Source of the DNA: Candidatus Omnitrophota bacterium
GTDB taxonomy: Bacteria > Omnitrophota > Omnitrophia > Omnitrophales > Danuiimicrobiaceae
NCBI GenBank assembly: GCA_016206815.1
Contig: JACQQT010000071.1
Coordinates: forward strand, 1 to 8,197
Length of the DNA: 8,197 nt
Direction of reading: 5' to 3'
Shown here: positions 6,048-8,197 of the stretch, one piece after another
Position numbering within the stretch: the first letter of the stretch is position 1
Layout: each line of letters begins with the position of its first letter
Notes under the pieces: generated by a model
Told to the model about the DNA's origin: nothing
The model's input: only the letters and a program-made list of their open reading frames with translations
Database searches by the model: none
Translations under genes and position numbers: made by a program

Positions 6048-6599
6048 CTATTCACACCACTTGATGGAACACCCCATGGAAGGATATTGCTTTCCCGCGA
6101 CAGGTTTTGCGGAAACCAAACTTTGAATCGCTTCCCTCAGTTCTTGTTTTTTCACTTTGCTTTCTTCTTTCCAATTGTCGTCTAATCGACCATGATAGAC
6201 CAACTTGTGCGATGAGTCAAAAAGGTAAAGATCGGGCGTGCACTGTGCCTGAAAGGCGCGGGCAGTCTCTTGTGTTTCATCCACCAAATACGGAAACCGG
6301 ATGCCCCACTCCGTCATTTTTTCCTTCATCCGCTCCGGCGCATCTTCCGGATAGCCGGGATGGATATTCGGATTGATTCCGACGGTCCGGACTCCCCATT
6401 TTTCAGCCTCATCGGCCAGCCGGATTAAACGCGGCCAAACCGCCTGTGCATACGGACAATGGTTGCAAGTAAAAGCAACCAAAAGACCTTTGGGACCATA
6501 GACTTGGTCGCTTTTAAAAACACGGCCATGAGGATCTTTGAGTTCAAAAGCGGGCATGGCGGTCCCCGAAGCAATTTTGACCGATTCGACTAAAGCCAT
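6048..6599 (-). CDS. Thioredoxin-fold redoxin (PRX_like1 type)
   Basis: A 183-residue redoxin of the AhpC/TSA-thioredoxin superfamily. The active-site motif is FTCNHCPYAQA with C45 and C48. Other family landmarks are VRTVGINPNIHPGYPEDAPERM (70-91), FPYLVDETQE, the CTPDLYLFD strand-turn (120-128), VYHGRLDD (134-141) and the end PSMGCSIKW (173-181). The last motif is shared widely by this poorly characterised group. C120, C177 and C182 are additional cysteines. There is no signal peptide, so it is probably cytosolic. A strong GGAGGA lies seven bases before the ATG, inside the end of the NUDIX gene, which it overlaps by ten bases. The substrate is not known; a disulfide reductase or peroxidase role is inferred. 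Confidence 0.88.
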   Translation of the reverse strand: MALVESVKIASGTAMPAFELKDPHGRVFKSDQVYGPKGLLVAFTCNHCPYAQAVWPRLIRLADEAEKWGVRTVGINPNIHPGYPEDAPERMKEKMTEWGIRFPYLVDETQETARAFQAQCTPDLYLFDSSHKLVYHGRLDDNWKEESKVKKQELREAIQSLVSAKPVAGKQYPSMGCSIKWCE

Positions 6600-7072
6600 T
6601 TCAATTCCTCCGTATGATGAAAAACAACGCTGTGTTCCATCAATCTTCCGTTTTGGTACGTAAATTTTGCGGAAAAAAACTTTCCTTCATCCAGCCATTT
6701 CAAAAAAATCGGATCCCCTTCCCATAAGTTCAACCCGCTCAGCTTGGCATCATCGACCCACTCCAGCTCGCCTTCTTCGGAATGAACAAGCTCGCCTGAG
6801 AATTCATGCACCACAAACACATACACATACCAGTCCTCTTCATCCTTAAAAGCAGGAAACGTGATGATTCCTCTCAAAGAAGGATTTCGAACGGTCAAAC
6901 CGCTTTCTTCTTTGACCTCCCGAATCACGCATTCCTCAGGCGTCTCGCCTAAATGGATTTTGCCGCCCAGCCCGTTCCACTTTCCTTCATGGATGTCGTC
7001 CCGGCGCCTCGCGCGATGCATCATCAAAGTTTTGCCGTCTTGTTTGAGGTAACAAAGGGTGGCTAATTTCAT
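6590..7072 (-). CDS. NUDIX hydrolase, MutT/MTH1-like
   Basis: A 160-residue pyrophosphohydrolase. The Nudix box is complete at residues 37-59: G37-x5-E43-x7-R51-E52-V-x-E55-E56-x-G58-L. WNGLGGKI precedes it and the strand ITFPAF follows, as in 8-oxo-dGTP hydrolases of the MTH1 type, which clear oxidised nucleotides. The late LEWVDDAKLSGLNLWEGD is the substrate-pocket region in that group. The first residues MKLATLCYLKQDGKTLMMHR make a good family start, but no clear Shine-Dalgarno sequence precedes the ATG. It begins 24 bases after the CPBP gene. Placement with redoxins supports an oxidative-damage role, though Nudix substrates are hard to predict. Confidence 0.9.
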   Translation of the reverse strand: MKLATLCYLKQDGKTLMMHRARRRDDIHEGKWNGLGGKIHLGETPEECVIREVKEESGLTVRNPSLRGIITFPAFKDEEDWYVYVFVVHEFSGELVHSEEGELEWVDDAKLSGLNLWEGDPIFLKWLDEGKFFSAKFTYQNGRLMEHSVVFHHTEELKWL

Positions 7073-7096
7073 AGGAGTTGCAGAAGAAGTCCCGGA

Positions 7097-7930
7097 TCAG
7101 CTCGCTTTTTTTGTAAACAACCGTTCACGATCTGAAATTAAAAAATGAAGAACCAGGATACCGGCCAGAAAAAGAATCCAGGCAAGAACGCCGCGGCGGG
7201 CATCCCCTTCCAACCCGAAGAGGTAAGAATTGGCGGGTTCTGTCGCATACATCATTTTCATTTTCCGGAAGAATATTTTCGCAAACACGAGCCCCGAATG
7301 AATTCCGATCGGAAGAAACAAATTGCCGGACTTCAGATACGCCATACACAAAAGAATATTCAAACTGAAGAGCCCGCCGGCCAGCATCATCTGGCGGGGT
7401 TCGGTCAAGAAACTGAGCGGGTTCGCCAGATCATGAAACACCACAAAAATAAGCCCCGTCACGACAACCGCAATCCACTTGGGGAGATCTTTGAGCAGGG
7501 TCTGAAGAAAGAAACCGCGGAATAAAATTTCCTCGGTCAGCGCGATCGTGAAAGCGCTGAAAGCAACCAAAAATGCGACGATCATCCTTTCGAAACCGGG
7601 GCGGTATTTGAACTCCACAATCCCAAAAGCTTTCATTAAAAGCGAGTAACCGACAAAAGCAATGACCCCTGCGAGCCAGCCTCTCGAAAGGAGTGAAACC
7701 CAACCCGGGTAGGGCCTCAAACCAAGTTGGAGAAAACCTTCGCGGTTCACATATTTCTGGAATAGAAAAACGAGGAAAACGAAGAGGAGATAAAACGCCG
7801 CCTGGCCGATGCCGTGGTGAAGCAAAAGGCCGGGGTCTTTTTGGAAAACCAATTGAATGACGAAATGGATCAGGAGCAAAGCGGCGGAAAAAACAAGGAT
7901 AAACGCAAGAATCTTATTAAAGGACTTCAT
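7097..7930 (-). CDS. CPBP family intramembrane glutamic endopeptidase
   Basis: A 277-residue polytopic membrane protein with about seven to eight hydrophobic segments. The family's three motifs are present in order: EExxxR at E133-E134-ILF-R138, FxxxH at F162-VVF-H166 (counting FVVFH), and a late His at H211 in GIHSGLVF. These form the glutamate-histidine active site of CPBP (CAAX protease / Abi) proteins, which cleave within or near the membrane. In bacteria, members have roles from prenyl-protein processing to bacteriocin self-immunity. The N-terminus MKSFNKILAFILVFSAALLL is the first segment. The gene leads the six-gene operon, with a TATAAT only 11 bases before the ATG and no Shine-Dalgarno sequence. 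No bacteriocin gene is nearby. Confidence 0.9.
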   Translation of the reverse strand: MKSFNKILAFILVFSAALLLIHFVIQLVFQKDPGLLLHHGIGQAAFYLLFVFLVFLFQKYVNREGFLQLGLRPYPGWVSLLSRGWLAGVIAFVGYSLLMKAFGIVEFKYRPGFERMIVAFLVAFSAFTIALTEEILFRGFFLQTLLKDLPKWIAVVVTGLIFVVFHDLANPLSFLTEPRQMMLAGGLFSLNILLCMAYLKSGNLFLPIGIHSGLVFAKIFFRKMKMMYATEPANSYLFGLEGDARRGVLAWILFLAGILVLHFLISDRERLFTKKAS

Positions 7931-7970
7931 AATAGCGGCATATTATACCGGCAAAGGGCGGCTCAAGGAA
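7931..7970 (-). promoter_or_regulatory. Promoter of the CPBP operon, very short leader
   Basis: On the minus strand a perfect TATAAT (7942-7947) is followed by ATGCCGCTATT and then the ATG, giving a predicted leader of about five bases. The -35 at the 17-base spacing (TTCCTT, 7965-7970) is weak. Sequence downstream of the -10 matches the leuC promoter. Confidence 0.65.
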
Positions 7971-8015
7971 CAGGAAAAAATGTCCTGGAGATTGAACACT
8001 TTTACTCTCCACATC

Positions 8016-8043
8016 TGTAGCGAAGGTTTAAACCTTCGCTACA
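8016..8043. repeat. 28-bp perfect palindrome
   Basis: The half-site TGTAGCGAAGGTTT (8016-8029) is followed without a spacer by its exact complement (8030-8043). It shares the GAAGGTT core with the centre of the 2302-2466 element. It lies between the CPBP promoter and the right-hand permease gene, two bases or fewer from the next palindrome. Confidence 0.85.
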
Positions 8044-8083
8044 ACAAAAAAGGGGACAGACTATAGTCTGTCCCCTTTTTTGT
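8044..8083. repeat. 40-bp perfect palindrome, terminator-like on both strands
   Basis: The half-site ACAAAAAAGGGGACAGACTA (8044-8063) is mirrored exactly at 8064-8083. Each strand reads as a GC-rich stem followed by TTTTTT, so it could terminate transcription in either direction, including that of the permease gene. The GGGGACAG core resembles the GGGACAG arm of the 426-497 element. The TAG stop of the permease gene lies at its centre. Confidence 0.85.
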
Positions 8084-8197
8084 CCGCTTTTCTTAAGCCG
8101 GCGAAAACCGCGAACAAGTAAAACCAATACACGCACACCTCGACGAGCGAGGGATTGCCGTTGTAACCGAACAGCGCTTTTAAAAATGACCCGAGAC
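8061..8197 (-). CDS. FTR1-like iron permease, C-terminus (partial)
   Basis: Only the last 44 residues are visible; the gene enters from the right edge. LGSFLKALFGYNGNPSLVEV followed by a hydrophobic helix (VCVYWFYLFAVFAGL) matches the C-terminal end of FTR1/EfeU-type iron permeases, where LFGY..NPSL.EV..Y precedes the final membrane helix. These proteins import ferric iron at the inner membrane. The substrate motifs (REXXE) would lie outside the window and cannot be checked. The final residues DKKGDRL and the TAG stop are encoded by the 8044-8083 palindrome, so the natural C-terminus appears to have been replaced or extended by the element. Another membrane protein ending is possible but less likely. 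Confidence 0.62.
   Translation of the reverse strand, partial: LGSFLKALFGYNGNPSLVEVCVYWFYLFAVFAGLRKADKKGDRL

Noticed and set aside
1..8197. CRISPR array, tRNA or rRNA genes, phage or defence genes
   Set aside because: I found no regularly spaced direct repeats, no tRNA-like cloverleaf or rRNA motif, and every coding region fits a housekeeping or stress family.

Overview
The window looks like chromosomal sequence from an uncultivated Gram-negative bacterium. Support for Gram-negative: an entericidin-like lipoprotein, a DgkA-type lipid kinase, and a LeuC colinear with the enterobacterial 466-residue form. No taxonomic marker is present. Dense small palindromes together with near-leaderless promoters would suit an Omnitrophota-like or other candidate-phylum genome, but that is a low-confidence guess. 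Nothing in the window is a phage, plasmid or defence system.

Layout. (1) Positions 1-2232, minus strand, one tight operon: 2-Cys peroxiredoxin, VIT1-type metal transporter, QueD-like enzyme, then the N-terminal third or less of an AddB-like helicase-nuclease that runs off the left edge. The last gene carries a 72-bp palindrome inserted in frame. (2) 2233-2536: divergent promoter region holding a 165-bp MITE-like inverted-repeat element. (3) 2537-4591, plus strand: leuC and leuD, the two subunits of isopropylmalate isomerase. leuD carries a ten-residue insertion. (4) 4597-4650: bulged hairpin between convergent leuD and a cold-shock gene. (5) 4683-5015: cold-shock protein gene with leader and promoter. 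(6) 5122-7930, minus strand: six-gene operon of CPBP membrane protease, NUDIX hydrolase, thioredoxin-fold redoxin, a 49-residue entericidin-like lipoprotein, ArsC/Spx-like protein and DgkA. (7) 8016-8083: two perfect palindromes almost touching. The second supplies the stop codon of a partial FTR1-like iron permease gene entering from the right edge.

How the genes relate. The two minus-strand operons both mix thiol redox proteins with membrane or nucleotide-repair functions, which suggests housekeeping stress maintenance rather than one pathway. Leucine biosynthesis is represented only by the isomerase. leuA and leuB are not here. VIT1 and the FTR1-like gene both belong to iron-handling families but lie in separate transcription units.

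The most notable signals are not genes. Three operon-leading genes (peroxiredoxin, leuC, CPBP) have a -10 box 6 to 11 bases before the ATG, no Shine-Dalgarno sequence, and a shared downstream string close to TATAATAYGCCGCTAT. There are also at least four palindromic elements in two apparent families (GGGACAG core and GAAGGTT core). One lies inside a protein-coding frame and one forms a protein's C-terminus.
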